A stretch of 37,450 nt of DNA, from NCBI GenBank assembly GCA_902541245.1, contig CACBPT010000008.1:1-37450 (forward strand). Reading direction: 5' to 3'. The notes beneath the pieces were generated by a model. That model made no database searches. It was not told the origin of the DNA and worked only from the letters and a program-made list of their open reading frames with translations. The DNA comes from an uncultured SAR86 cluster bacterium. GTDB lineage: Bacteria; Pseudomonadota; Gammaproteobacteria; Magnimaribacterales; D2472. Positions 1 through 8,639 of the stretch are shown here, in pieces. A program made the translations under genes and the position numbers. Positions within the stretch are counted from its first letter, which is position 1. Each line of letters starts with the position of its first letter.

Positions 1-165
1 ATATCTATAATCCTAGGAAGCAAGGATAAGTTGGTTGATTTAAAGGCCGTTGAATCATTTTCAAATATAGTGCCATGTAAAACTCACACTGTTGAAGAAG
101 CAGGGCATTTCCTATTTTTTGAGCAACCCAATGAGCTTAGTAAACTAATTTCTCAACTTGCTTAA
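1..165 (+). CDS. Alpha/beta hydrolase, C-terminal fragment (5' end outside window)
   Basis: Frame 1 is open from the first base to a TAA and gives 54 residues; it was too short for the ORF track. It reads ISIILGSKDK near the start and EEAGHFLFFEQPNELSKLI near the end. In alpha/beta hydrolases the acid residue follows a strand ending in G-x-x-D, and the catalytic His lies in a GH(F/W) motif followed by a P-x-x-(L/F) helix. The fragment shows both (D9 and H36 in fragment numbering), so it is most likely the last quarter of such an enzyme. The substrate cannot be told. It converges on the SLC13 permease with 8 bases between the stops. Confidence 0.7.
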   Translation: MSIILGSKDKLVDLKAVESFSNIVPCKTHTVEEAGHFLFFEQPNELSKLISQLA

Positions 166-173
166 TAATTAGC

Positions 174-1940
174 CTAAGTCCAAATAAATAAAATCATTGG
201 AATTGAAATGGCAACAATGACACATTCCAATGGCAGACCCAAACGCCAATAATCTCCAAATTTATAGTTACCAGGAGCCATCACCAAAGTATTGCATTGA
301 TGCCCAATCGGCGATAAAAATGCACAACTTGCCCCAACAGCTACTGCCATTAAAAAGGGTTCAACCGGCTGCCCCACTTGGAGAGCAAGATTTGCTGCAA
401 TAGGAGCCATGATCACTGCAGTTGCCGCATTATTGACAATATCTGATACAAACATTGTGATCACCAAGATCATCAAGATCAACCATGGAAGAGCCATGCC
501 ATCAGTAGTTGTAGATATGAAATTGGCAATATTTAGTGAGATTCCAGAAGTCTCGAGCGCCTGCCCAACAGGAATCATAGCTGCAAGCATAACAACAACA
601 GGCCATTCAATGTTTCTATAAAGATTGCCGTTTAGAACTCTTATTGAGATAAAAGCTATGACACATAGCAAGAAGGCTACAACAATATCAACGACATTAA
701 ACGCAGTTAGGCCTATTGCTAAACTAAAGAAGACCAAGCTTTTTAAAAGGCGACTCCTGCTTGGAATGGTTTGAAGATCTCTTTCCATTAGAGGCATTAA
801 TCCTAAATGTTTAATCCGTTCTTTGACACCCTCATCATCAATTGTTCTGACTCCTAACAACAAGACATCTCCAACTTTAAATGCCTCCCTAGCCAGCCTG
901 GTTCTAAATTTTGCACCTTGTCTCCACAAGCCAAGTAAGGCTAAATCTTCTGATGCAAGTCTTTTAAGAAATTCATGCTTTCGTCCAATTAGTCTTGAGC
1001 CAGCGGTTACCATGACTTCAATTTCAGCTAAATCAGATTCTTTGACAGTTATTAAATCATCTGCAATTTCAAATCCGAGGGCTTCTTGGATTTTAGAAAT
1101 ATCATCAGGCGATGTTTTTATTACTAAAGTTTGCCCAGGTTGAATTTTTCGACCCATCGAAACTCTTGATACGCTTCCACTTTCATTGACCAAGCCCATA
1201 ACTTCAGTCTCTTGGCCTGAAATCTTTTTAATTTCGGACAGTCTCATTCCAATTGCTTTACTGTCTTCTTTGACCCTAACTTCAAAAAGATAGTTTTTTA
1301 GATCAATGAGTCTTGTTATATTGTTGGTGTTTTCTCTGATCTTAACCAGTTTAAATCCAATAACTGCAATGAATATAACGCCCAGTATGCTAACCGCTAG
1401 GCCAACGAATGAATAGTCAAAGAAATTAAACGCCACGCCTGTGTAATCTTGTCTATACTGCGCAATGATAATGTTAGGAGGGGTACCAATAACAGTATTC
1501 ATTCCTCCAAGGATGCTGGCAAAAGCTAATGGCATAAGAAATTTTGAAGGATTCCACTCCATTTTTTGACACAGTGAAAGAGTGATTGGCAATAACAATG
1601 CCATGGCACCAATGTTGTTCATAAACGAAGATAAAAATGCTGCAACGATCATGATTAATATCAGATATTGATTTTCGCCTAAAGTGAGTCGAGAGATAAG
1701 ATTACCTGCTAAACTGACCATTCCAGCCTCTTGCAAGCCTCTGCTGATTAAGAGTACTAAAGCTACCGTAATGACAGCTGGGTGTCCAAAGCCTGAAAAT
1801 GCATTTTCTGCAGGCACAATTCCAAGTAAAACTAATGCCGCAAGACATACAAGAGTAACAGCATCATATCGCCACTTTCCCCAAATAAGCAGACCTATCA
1901 AAACACCTATGGTTAACGCAAGAATCGTTTGATCAGTCAT
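174..1940 (-). CDS. SLC13/DASS-type permease with two central TrkA-C domains
   Basis: An inner-membrane transporter of the ArsB/NhaD (ion transporter) superfamily, 588 aa. Hydrophobic helices fill residues 1-200, including FMNNIGA (about 106) and GTPPNIII (about 152), the family's substrate/Na+ site motifs. A soluble stretch at about 210-385 reads as two TrkA-C (RCK-C) ligand-binding modules. A second helical block (about 400-588) carries the matching inverted motif VNNAATAVIMAPIA. This permease-TrkA_C-TrkA_C-permease plan is typical of COG0471 proteins proposed to move sulfate, dicarboxylates or other anions coupled to Na+. The substrate cannot be inferred here. The start is an ATG, and the gene is divergent from the cyclic-nucleotide-gated channel with 128 bases between the starts. 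Confidence 0.88.
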   Translation of the reverse strand: MTDQTILALTIGVLIGLLIWGKWRYDAVTLVCLAALVLLGIVPAENAFSGFGHPAVITVALVLLISRGLQEAGMVSLAGNLISRLTLGENQYLILIMIVAAFLSSFMNNIGAMALLLPITLSLCQKMEWNPSKFLMPLAFASILGGMNTVIGTPPNIIIAQYRQDYTGVAFNFFDYSFVGLAVSILGVIFIAVIGFKLVKIRENTNNITRLIDLKNYLFEVRVKEDSKAIGMRLSEIKKISGQETEVMGLVNESGSVSRVSMGRKIQPGQTLVIKTSPDDISKIQEALGFEIADDLITVKESDLAEIEVMVTAGSRLIGRKHEFLKRLASEDLALLGLWRQGAKFRTRLAREAFKVGDVLLLGVRTIDDEGVKERIKHLGLMPLMERDLQTIPSRSRLLKSLVFFSLAIGLTAFNVVDIVVAFLLCVIAFISIRVLNGNLYRNIEWPVVVMLAAMIPVGQALETSGISLNIANFISTTTDGMALPWLILMILVITMFVSDIVNNAATAVIMAPIAANLALQVGQPVEPFLMAVAVGASCAFLSPIGHQCNTLVMAPGNYKFGDYWRLGLPLECVIVAISIPMILFIWT

Positions 1941-2056
1941 ATCTAACTTTTACACCTTTTATGTGAAACATCTAAGGACATCCTAACCAAAAAAACACAA
2001 CATGTAATTACTATTTGAGTTTATAGATAAGAATTTTTTATATCTGTTATGCAAGT

Positions 2057-2062
2057 TATACT
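2057..2062 (+). promoter_or_regulatory. Putative -10 box (TATACT) of the channel gene, leaderless arrangement
   Basis: TATACT matches the sigma70 -10 consensus at five of six bases and ends 6 bases before the ATG of the channel gene. Transcription would then begin at or next to the start codon. No Shine-Dalgarno sequence lies between box and ATG. The -35 region is only a T-rich tract. The DNA is AT-rich, so a chance match is possible. Confidence 0.4.
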
Positions 2063-2068
2063 GAACCA

Positions 2069-3097
2069 ATGAAAAGATTACTGGATATCATGAATAATTT
2101 ATTTGGGTTAGTCATCGCTCTAAATATTTTTCATCAAATTGTCTCAAGCACAGGGTACCTTGCTTTAAGCATTCCAATCATCAAAATACTTTACTGGGCG
2201 TCAATCATCATTTTTGCAATAGAATTAATACTCCGAATAGGTAGTGAAAAAAAACTCTCTTTTTTAATTTCAATCGATACCCTTGTTCTAATTAATCAAC
2301 TCTTTTTTTCTGTATATGATTTAAGAATTTTAAGATTATTCAGACTATTCGATATTTTCAGCCAATCCAAATTTTTATCGCCTACAAATACTCTCATTAA
2401 GACAATTGTTAAACAAAAAAATGCTTTGCTGGGATCACAGATTATGGTGATTTCAATATTATTAATTGTTTCAACATTTATCTACTTTCTTGAATCAGCT
2501 GTCCAACCGGAAGTTTTTGGCAGCATACCCTCAACCATGTGGTGGGGCATAGCAACTCTTACAACTGTTGGCTATGGAGATGTAGTGCCAATGACAGATT
2601 TAGGCAAGTTATTGGCAAGCTTTACGATGCTAGTGGGTATTGGTATGTTTGCATTGCCGGCAGCAATTCTAGCCTCTGCATACTATGAGGAAATTCAAAA
2701 GAAAAACTTTTTGGTCAGCTTTGAAGCTATTGCTTCTGTGCCTCTATTTCAAGAGCTCCCAATTGGAGCTGTTGGAAAAATTAATGAAAAACTACAAGTA
2801 ATTCTTTTGGCAGAGCATGAAACAATATTTTCAAAAGGTGACGAGGCTGACTCTATGTTTATCATTGAATATGGCAAGGTCAAAGTTGAAATAGACAATC
2901 CAGTTTTTTTAGTAGCAGGAGATTTTTTTGGAGAAATGGGTCTGCTGGGTAATGCACCTCGAAATGCAACCATTACAGCCGCTGATGATACAAAATTACT
3001 TGAATTAACAAAAGCAGATTTAGAGGAACTTTCAGAAGAACATCCTGGGCTGTTTAAAGAATTAGAGTTAAGCGCTTCTTCGAGAACTTCTAGTTAA
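2069..3097 (+). CDS. Cyclic-nucleotide-gated potassium channel (MlotiK1-like)
   Basis: A six-helix inner-membrane channel with a cytoplasmic cyclic-nucleotide-binding domain, 342 aa, close to the length of MlotiK1. Helices S1-S4 cover about 1-105; S4 reads DLRILRLFRLFDI, with few positive charges, so voltage sensing is probably weak. The filter is TTVGYGD (165-171), the K+ signature. The C-terminal domain (about 222-335) has the phosphate-binding cassette GEMGLLGNAPRNAT (288-301), keeping the Glu and Arg that hold the cyclic phosphate and ribose, so ligand binding should be intact. A CHASE2 adenylate cyclase lies 2 kb away and may supply the ligand. The stop overlaps that of the MscS gene by 4 bases. 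Confidence 0.92.
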   Translation: MKRLLDIMNNLFGLVIALNIFHQIVSSTGYLALSIPIIKILYWASIIIFAIELILRIGSEKKLSFLISIDTLVLINQLFFSVYDLRILRLFRLFDIFSQSKFLSPTNTLIKTIVKQKNALLGSQIMVISILLIVSTFIYFLESAVQPEVFGSIPSTMWWGIATLTTVGYGDVVPMTDLGKLLASFTMLVGIGMFALPAAILASAYYEEIQKKNFLVSFEAIASVPLFQELPIGAVGKINEKLQVILLAEHETIFSKGDEADSMFIIEYGKVKVEIDNPVFLVAGDFFGEMGLLGNAPRNATITAADDTKLLELTKADLEELSEEHPGLFKELELSASSRTSS

Positions 3098-4260
3098 TCA
3101 TCGCCCTTATCAGGGGCAGCAGAATGAGAAATATCTTTTGATTTTAAGCCATCTGAAGAATATTCAGATATGTCTAATGGATCTGTATTTTCGACGTAAA
3201 CCGAAGTAGAAGGGTAAGCAAATTCAGAACCATTGCTACGCACTATTTTAATTATTTCAAAAATTAGATTTTGTTTTATTTTAGAAAAATCAGTTAGTCC
3301 AACAGGGTCTGTATAACATAAAACACGCAGATCAATGGAGCTAGAAGCTAGCTCTTCAGTTCTGGCAAATGACTCTTGGCCAGGATTTATTGCAAATTCT
3401 TCGGAAGTATTGATGAAGGTTGAAATCTCCTCACAGATTGTTGCTAGCTGCTCTTGGGTAGTTGAATAGATCAAGTTTATCGTCCAGCTAATTCTGCGAT
3501 ACTCCATGTTGCCATGATTGATAACCTTTACATCGGAAAGATCTTTATTAGGAACAAGCATAGGAGCCGTATCAAACATTCTGACTAAAGTTGATCGAAA
3601 GCCTATATCTTCAACTATGCCATGCAACGAGCCAGGAACTTCAATTCGATCACCTGGCTGAAATCTATTTTCACCAATAATTAAAAGACCTGAGATTAAA
3701 TTTTTAAATAAATCTTGCGCACCAAGCGCTACAGCCACTGAAAACAACCCAAGACCTGCGACTAGGGGGCCAATCTGTATGCCAAAAATATCTAAGATTA
3801 TCCCAAGACCAATGATCCAAATAATGATTCGCGCAGCTCTTTCAAGCCACATGGTCATGGATCTAGTTAAAACCGAGCTAGAGGTAAAAATTTGAAAAAC
3901 TGGAGCAATACTATTAGCTAAGGCACTAAAAATTGTAAAGGCTATCATGGCTTTAACAAGATTAGTTGCAAAGGTATCAGCAACGCCCGATAAAGGTAGA
4001 TAAACCGTTATAAAATAAAGAGCAACCGTTATAGGTATATAGCCCAAGGGTTTTTTTAAAGATTCTAAAAGGACATCGTCAATCTCTGAGTCAGTATTGG
4101 CGGTGAGAGTTTCCAACCATTTTAGTACTCTGCCAACAAAAAATGCTCTCCCAATGGCGCCAGCTATAAATATCAACAAAGAAACAATAATTTCTGTGAT
4201 ACCAATGCCTAGGAAACCTTCATCCCAAACATTCATAATAATCTCTGTTAATCCTTCCAT
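3094..4260 (-). CDS. MscS-family small-conductance mechanosensitive channel
   Basis: A membrane-tension-gated channel, 388 aa, that would release solutes on hypo-osmotic shock. The first 165 residues hold about four hydrophobic segments, more than the three of E. coli MscS. The pore helix TM3 reads GLFSVAVALGAQDLFKNLIS (171-190), followed by the MscS beta-domain hallmark ENRFQPGDRIEV. The alpha/beta cytoplasmic vestibule follows, then a hydrophilic tail rich in Asp and Ser. It is the last gene of the minus-strand operon cyclase-DUF481-MscS: its ATG lies 13 bases inside the end of the DUF481 gene, which suggests translational coupling. Confidence 0.93.
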   Translation of the reverse strand: MEGLTEIIMNVWDEGFLGIGITEIIVSLLIFIAGAIGRAFFVGRVLKWLETLTANTDSEIDDVLLESLKKPLGYIPITVALYFITVYLPLSGVADTFATNLVKAMIAFTIFSALANSIAPVFQIFTSSSVLTRSMTMWLERAARIIIWIIGLGIILDIFGIQIGPLVAGLGLFSVAVALGAQDLFKNLISGLLIIGENRFQPGDRIEVPGSLHGIVEDIGFRSTLVRMFDTAPMLVPNKDLSDVKVINHGNMEYRRISWTINLIYSTTQEQLATICEEISTFINTSEEFAINPGQESFARTEELASSSIDLRVLCYTDPVGLTDFSKIKQNLIFEIIKIVRSNGSEFAYPSTSVYVENTDPLDISEYSSDGLKSKDISHSAAPDKGDD

Positions 4261-5021
4261 AGTTCACTCAAATTATATGAAAACATCGTTGAAATAGACT
4301 CATCTGATTTCTCTGCCAGCATCGGTGGATCCGAGTCGTGAAAAGATGAATATTGCAACATTATTTTAAAATCTTTATTTACCTTAAAATCTATGGCTAG
4401 AATCATACTTGTTTTGTAGTCATTCTCAAAATCATCAAGACTTGGTTGGAAATAGATTGTTGGATTAAAAGAAATATTTTCAGCTAGTTCAAAAATATTG
4501 TGAAGATAAAAACCAAGGCGATCTGTCTGCATGGATTTTCCCACAAGATCTGTCTCATCTTCGCCCAATAAACCGGCGCCAAATCGAGCAGTTTTTGACA
4601 GCTCATACCTTAATCCACCGCCAAACACCGATCTTTTTTTATAATTTCGAAAGGGATTTTCACTGTACTGAGCAAAGATTTCCCAATTAACTTGCTCCTC
4701 TCCAACTAAAATGTATCTGCCGTGCATGAAGGTTGATTCATCCATGGTAATTTCATTAGATTTTCTCTCACTTTGCTGCAGAATAAGAAAAGACTCTGCA
4801 TTTTCAGAGTTATTATCAAACCTGAGTTGAAGTGAGTAATAGTCTCTGTCTCTGTTTCCTCTAGATGCGTCAAGACTAGCTGAAATATTAGTAAAAAATC
4901 CTATTTCTCCTTCTCGTCTTAAATCTTCAATGTTTACAATAGCTTGTGTTAGAACGTTTGAAGATAAGGCACTAAAAACAGCAACAAAGATAAATTGAAG
5001 CTTATTTATTTTGTGCAACAT
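4248..5021 (-). CDS. DUF481 (YdiY-like) outer-membrane beta-barrel protein
   Basis: A predicted outer-membrane barrel of the DUF481 family, which includes E. coli YdiY, described as salt-induced. The ORF track begins at 5066, but I choose the ATG at 5021. It is preceded by a strong GGGAGGGAG ribosome site and opens a clear signal peptide, MLHKINKLQFIFVAVFSALS. The mature 230 or so residues alternate polar and hydrophobic residues, with repeated aromatic strand ends (for example YYSLQLRF, LGFYLHNIF). It overlaps the cyclase stop by 20 bases and the MscS start by 13, so the three are one operon. The link to osmotic stress is inferred from family and neighbours. Confidence 0.75.
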   Translation of the reverse strand: MLHKINKLQFIFVAVFSALSSNVLTQAIVNIEDLRREGEIGFFTNISASLDASRGNRDRDYYSLQLRFDNNSENAESFLILQQSERKSNEITMDESTFMHGRYILVGEEQVNWEIFAQYSENPFRNYKKRSVFGGGLRYELSKTARFGAGLLGEDETDLVGKSMQTDRLGFYLHNIFELAENISFNPTIYFQPSLDDFENDYKTSMILAIDFKVNKDFKIMLQYSSFHDSDPPMLAEKSDESISTMFSYNLSELWKD

Positions 5022-7185
5022 AAACTCCCTCCCATCCAGCAGGTGGCGGATTAGTTGTAAATTCATCTATCCTTAATTTCATATGCTCGTAGTATAGTGC
5101 AAGCTCTTTAGATGATGAGATTAATTCATTGATTAAAATCTTGGCTTGCTCCCAGTCTTGAGAACGATATTTATCCAAGAAATTCATATGTTTTGTCAGG
5201 CAATCATTGGTTAATTTTGCATTTGATTCAAAACACGTAAAAATTGTTTCTGCAGCTGTCTTACCTTTAACTGCAATTTTATCTATTTCAATGATTTGAA
5301 AAGCAGAATTATTTAAAAAAGTATTTTCTCCTATGATCATGCTCAGTCCGTAGTTAGATGACTGGCTTTCAAGTCTAGAAGCTAGATTTACAGCATCGCC
5401 TAATACTGTATAGTCGAAGCGCTTATCAGATCCCATGTTGCCTACGATGCATTCTCCAGAATTAATGCCAATGCCTATTTCCAACTTGAAATTTAGACTA
5501 TCTTTCATCTCTTCGTTTAATTGAGACAAAGCTTTATTCATAGCATGAGCTGCCTTAATGGCTAATTCGCGGTGGTCAACTTGATCAGTAGGCGCATTCC
5601 AAAAGGCCATAATGCAATCACCCATGTATTTATCTATGGTGCCACCATGATCCAAAATTGCATTTGATAAAACGGTAAGTAAACGGTTAATGAGTTGCGT
5701 AAGAGCTTCAGGATCATCTTTGTATTGTTCTGAAATTTTGGTGAAACCTCTTATGTCAGAAAATAAAAAAGTCATCTCTTTTCTTTCCCCCCCTAGCACC
5801 AATGCATCGCTTGACTCAGCTAGGCGATTGACCATTTCTGGAGATAAATATTGCGCAAAGGCACCTCTAACTCGACTGCGCTCAAGTTCAGTGAACAAGA
5901 AATTAAAGAAAGTAATGGCTATATATGCAATCAATGAAATGATTAAAGGTGAAATTGGGTCTACCAAAAACAGTTTTGATTTAAAGAAATAGTAGCTTGA
6001 ACCAATAATTCCACCAGAACCCACTACAAAAATACTTAATCCTCCAATCGGGCCTAAAGCTTGGATGGCAAGAGTGATAAGTAAAGCCAAAACTAATCCA
6101 GCAACAAACTCGGCTCCAAATAACCAATCTGGTCTTTGTAAATATTCGTTAGCAAAGATTTGTTGAATAAATTGAGCAATGACAGTTACTCCAGGAATAT
6201 TTTTTTCAACTGGAGTTGAGCGGAGGTCTAATAATCCGGAGGCTGAGGTACCAACCAATGCAACCTTACCCTCAAAAAATTCTGGTTCAATAACTCCTGA
6301 TAAGACATCAGCAGCTGAAACAGTCTGAATATTTTTTGATGGAGCAAAATAAATCCAAGCATTTCCGCTTGCAGAGGTTGGAATAGTTAGGGAGCCTAAT
6401 TTGACATGATTGATGCCGGTTTGCGATCCAAACGCTTCTTCACTCGAAGCGTTTGAAGATTTTATTTGATAAGTCGATGCCCCAATAGCAACTCTTGTGA
6501 TTTCCAATGCAAGGCTTGGAATCAATTGATCACCAACTCTTTCAAAAGTAGGCAGTTGACGAACTATTGCATCATTGTTACCTATGCTCATTGACCCGAT
6601 ACCTTGGGCAGCATCTTCTAAAGACTTGATATTACCTTGAACGCCAAGATAGTTTGCAAGAAATTGTTTTGGATCATCGCCTTGAGTCACCAATCCATAC
6701 TTATTGCTGATACTTGATGATTGATTTTGATTACTTAAGGCTTGACCCAGCACAACTGTGCCGTGATTTGCAATGGCATCTGCAAATAATTGATCATTGT
6801 TGGGAAGGGCATTTAATTCTTTGCTTAGAATTTCGTTTTCAGGGTAGAGTGAAATTAAATTCTGTGGATTAGATCTATCAGGTTCAGCAAAGACTATATC
6901 AAAGCCCAAAGCTGCAGCTAAATATGCTTGATTGGTTAATTCAGCTAAGGTATTCCGTGACCAAGGCCATTGACCAATTTGGGCAAGAGAATTGTCATCT
7001 ATGTCAATTATTACAACAGGATCTTCAGCATAAATATTTCTTGGTAAGATTTCTTGAAAAGCATCAAAAGAAAAATTTTGTAAGTTCGTAAAAATTTGAA
7101 AAGGATTGATTAAGGGTAAAAAACTAATCAACATAGCGAAACCAAGCAAACCATAACGGATAAATTGTTTGCTGCCCTTTTTCAT
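5002..7185 (-). CDS. CHASE2-domain adenylate cyclase (class III), membrane-bound
   Basis: Predicted to make cAMP from ATP in response to a periplasmic signal. 727 aa: an N-terminal anchor helix (about 10-28), a CHASE2 sensor (about 35-345, with the typical VVIIDIDDNSL and WPWSR motifs), three membrane helices (about 358-432), then a class III cyclase domain (about 465-650). Metal-binding Asp residues are in FSDIRGF (D477) and YMGD (D523). The purine-specifying pair is Lys519 and Asp597 (TVLGDAVN), the adenylate rather than guanylate pattern. Transition-state Asn600 and Arg604 are in NLASRLE. The catalytic set is complete. First gene of a three-gene overlapping operon, divergent from the TPR-barrel gene. 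CHASE2 ligands are unknown. Confidence 0.93.
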   Translation of the reverse strand: MKKGSKQFIRYGLLGFAMLISFLPLINPFQIFTNLQNFSFDAFQEILPRNIYAEDPVVIIDIDDNSLAQIGQWPWSRNTLAELTNQAYLAAALGFDIVFAEPDRSNPQNLISLYPENEILSKELNALPNNDQLFADAIANHGTVVLGQALSNQNQSSSISNKYGLVTQGDDPKQFLANYLGVQGNIKSLEDAAQGIGSMSIGNNDAIVRQLPTFERVGDQLIPSLALEITRVAIGASTYQIKSSNASSEEAFGSQTGINHVKLGSLTIPTSASGNAWIYFAPSKNIQTVSAADVLSGVIEPEFFEGKVALVGTSASGLLDLRSTPVEKNIPGVTVIAQFIQQIFANEYLQRPDWLFGAEFVAGLVLALLITLAIQALGPIGGLSIFVVGSGGIIGSSYYFFKSKLFLVDPISPLIISLIAYIAITFFNFLFTELERSRVRGAFAQYLSPEMVNRLAESSDALVLGGERKEMTFLFSDIRGFTKISEQYKDDPEALTQLINRLLTVLSNAILDHGGTIDKYMGDCIMAFWNAPTDQVDHRELAIKAAHAMNKALSQLNEEMKDSLNFKLEIGIGINSGECIVGNMGSDKRFDYTVLGDAVNLASRLESQSSNYGLSMIIGENTFLNNSAFQIIEIDKIAVKGKTAAETIFTCFESNAKLTNDCLTKHMNFLDKYRSQDWEQAKILINELISSSKELALYYEHMKLRIDEFTTNPPPAGWEGVYVAQNK

Positions 7186-7277
7186 ATGGCAATTATAACC
7201 CCCTAGATCCTTTCCTTATTGAAGGAAGGAATTTAAATGATAAATTGTCATCTTTTCATTATAATGTTGTAAATTTT

Positions 7278-7300
7278 TAATAGATACTATAAATCTATTA
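7278..7300. repeat. 8-bp inverted repeat over the promoter/leader of the TPR-barrel gene
   Basis: TAATAGAT and its exact reverse complement ATCTATTA are separated by 7 bases, ending 5 bases before the TPR-barrel ATG. A TACTAT hexamer lies in the middle, and a perfect TATAAT stands upstream at 7260-7265. The repeat could be an operator over a promoter or, if the upstream TATAAT is used, a hairpin in the mRNA leader just before the start codon. Confidence 0.45.
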
Positions 7301-7305
7301 GTGAA

Positions 7306-8637
7306 ATGAAGTGTAAATTATGGGCCATAACTTTGGCATACCTTATCTTTGCATGCATTGATTTGTCTGCTCAGAATGTAGCTCCCACAATATCTGATCC
7401 TCAGGCGCTTGAGGCTATTGAGAAGAAAAAAGAAGAGGTTTTTCAGCAACTTTTTAAGGATCCAACCAATCTTTCACTGCTATTTGAATATGCCAACTTA
7501 TCAATAATAGTTGGAGATTTAGAGGGGGCTATTGGAGTTTTTGAGCAAATGCTAATTTATGATTCAGCTCTTCCCAGGATAAGATTAGAGCTTGGCGTTT
7601 TATATTTTCGTTTAGGCGCCTTTGCCTTAGCAAATAACTATCTTAAAAGTGTGAAGGAATACGATCCACCGCCAGCAGTTCTTGATAAAGTCGATCAATT
7701 CTTAGCTGCCATAGAGGATGCAGAGAATCCGATTCAATGGCAACAAAACATCAGCATAGGTTTTAAAAGAACCACCAATGGTAACTCAGGCATCAACGCT
7801 GATTTTATTGAGATTGGAGATTTTCTCTTAGATTTAGATTCAAGCTCAAAAAGGAAGAGTGATCGATCACGGCTCATGAATTATTCATTAAATATTACTC
7901 ATGATCTCAAACACCCCAGAGGTGACAATGCTCAGTACTTTTTTGCATATGGGGCAGATCGTTTGGATACATTCTCTCAATTTGATATTCAAACAAATAT
8001 CTTTTCAGCTAGAAGGAACTTTAATCTAGATGAAAATTATTTTTCTTTTTTTAATTTAGAAGACGCTGTTTTTGCCCCTAACATTAATTTTCTTAGGGTG
8101 GTGCTAAATAGGGAAGAGATTTTGCAAAGTATCAGAACCTCATTGGACTATAGCGGCCAGTTAGACAATGGATCTTCGATGCTTTTTAGTTATTATAAAG
8201 ATGCAAAAGCCTTTGATACCAGTTCACAAAAAAATGGCCACTTAACTGGCGTCAGCTTTGGTCAAAGCTTTGTTGGCATGGGCTCTCAAGCTCTAATAGG
8301 ATATAAATTATCCATAGAAAACTATAGAGCAAATGCTAAATATGAATATTTTGAAAATTATGGGATTGAATTTAGTTATGCTCAGCCCCTAGGTAACAAC
8401 TGGCAGTTTTCTTCCAAATACTCTTTTCAGGATAAGACTCATGATGATGATTATCCTTTATTTGGCGATCGACATGATCAGCTGGAAGCGTTGAGATTTA
8501 ATTTACTTAAACCCTATGGCAGCTGTTGGTCATTCAATTTTGGCATGGTTTTTTCAGATAGCAAAAGTACCATCAACATATATAAAAGACGATCTAATAA
8601 TTTTACTGCACAAGTTAACTATCAATGTTTCAAATAA
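7306..8637 (+). CDS. TPR plus outer-membrane beta-barrel protein, Slam-like (DUF560-type) exporter candidate
   Basis: 443 aa with a signal peptide ending near LSAQ (22). Residues 30-130 are helical repeats of TPR type: EYANLSIIVGDLEGAIGVFEQ, then PRIRLELGVLYFRLGAFALA, and the segment DPPPAVLDKVDQFLAAI. That last order, TPR then a PPxV-x-x-(V/A)-x-x-(F/Y)-L hinge before the first barrel strand, is typical of surface lipoprotein assembly modulators (Slam, type XI secretion). Residues 140-443 look like a barrel of alternating strands ending YKRRSNNFTAQVNYQCFK. The next gene, 2 bases downstream, encodes a giant exported protein with a TbpB-like C-terminal barrel, the kind of domain Slam recognises. 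I infer that this protein moves it across the outer membrane. The alternative is an unrelated TPR-barrel anchoring protein. Confidence 0.68.
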   Translation: MKCKLWAITLAYLIFACIDLSAQNVAPTISDPQALEAIEKKKEEVFQQLFKDPTNLSLLFEYANLSIIVGDLEGAIGVFEQMLIYDSALPRIRLELGVLYFRLGAFALANNYLKSVKEYDPPPAVLDKVDQFLAAIEDAENPIQWQQNISIGFKRTTNGNSGINADFIEIGDFLLDLDSSSKRKSDRSRLMNYSLNITHDLKHPRGDNAQYFFAYGADRLDTFSQFDIQTNIFSARRNFNLDENYFSFFNLEDAVFAPNINFLRVVLNREEILQSIRTSLDYSGQLDNGSSMLFSYYKDAKAFDTSSQKNGHLTGVSFGQSFVGMGSQALIGYKLSIENYRANAKYEYFENYGIEFSYAQPLGNNWQFSSKYSFQDKTHDDDYPLFGDRHDQLEALRFNLLKPYGSCWSFNFGMVFSDSKSTINIYKRRSNNFTAQVNYQCFK

Positions 8638-8639
8638 TT

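Noticed and set aside
5002-7185. Cyclase plus channel as a Pycsar/CBASS-type defence pair
   Set aside because: The cyclase is a CHASE2 membrane sensor with housekeeping-type architecture, the channel is MlotiK1-like, and no defence gene is nearby.
7212-7227. TTCCTT-ATTG-AAGGAA hairpin, considered as a terminator
   Set aside because: It lies between two divergent genes, has low GC, and no T-tract follows on either strand.
7234-7252. ATGA-N7-TCAT near the cyclase start, looked at as a CRP site
   Set aside because: The spacing is 7 instead of 6 and the outer TGTGA/TCACA bases are missing.
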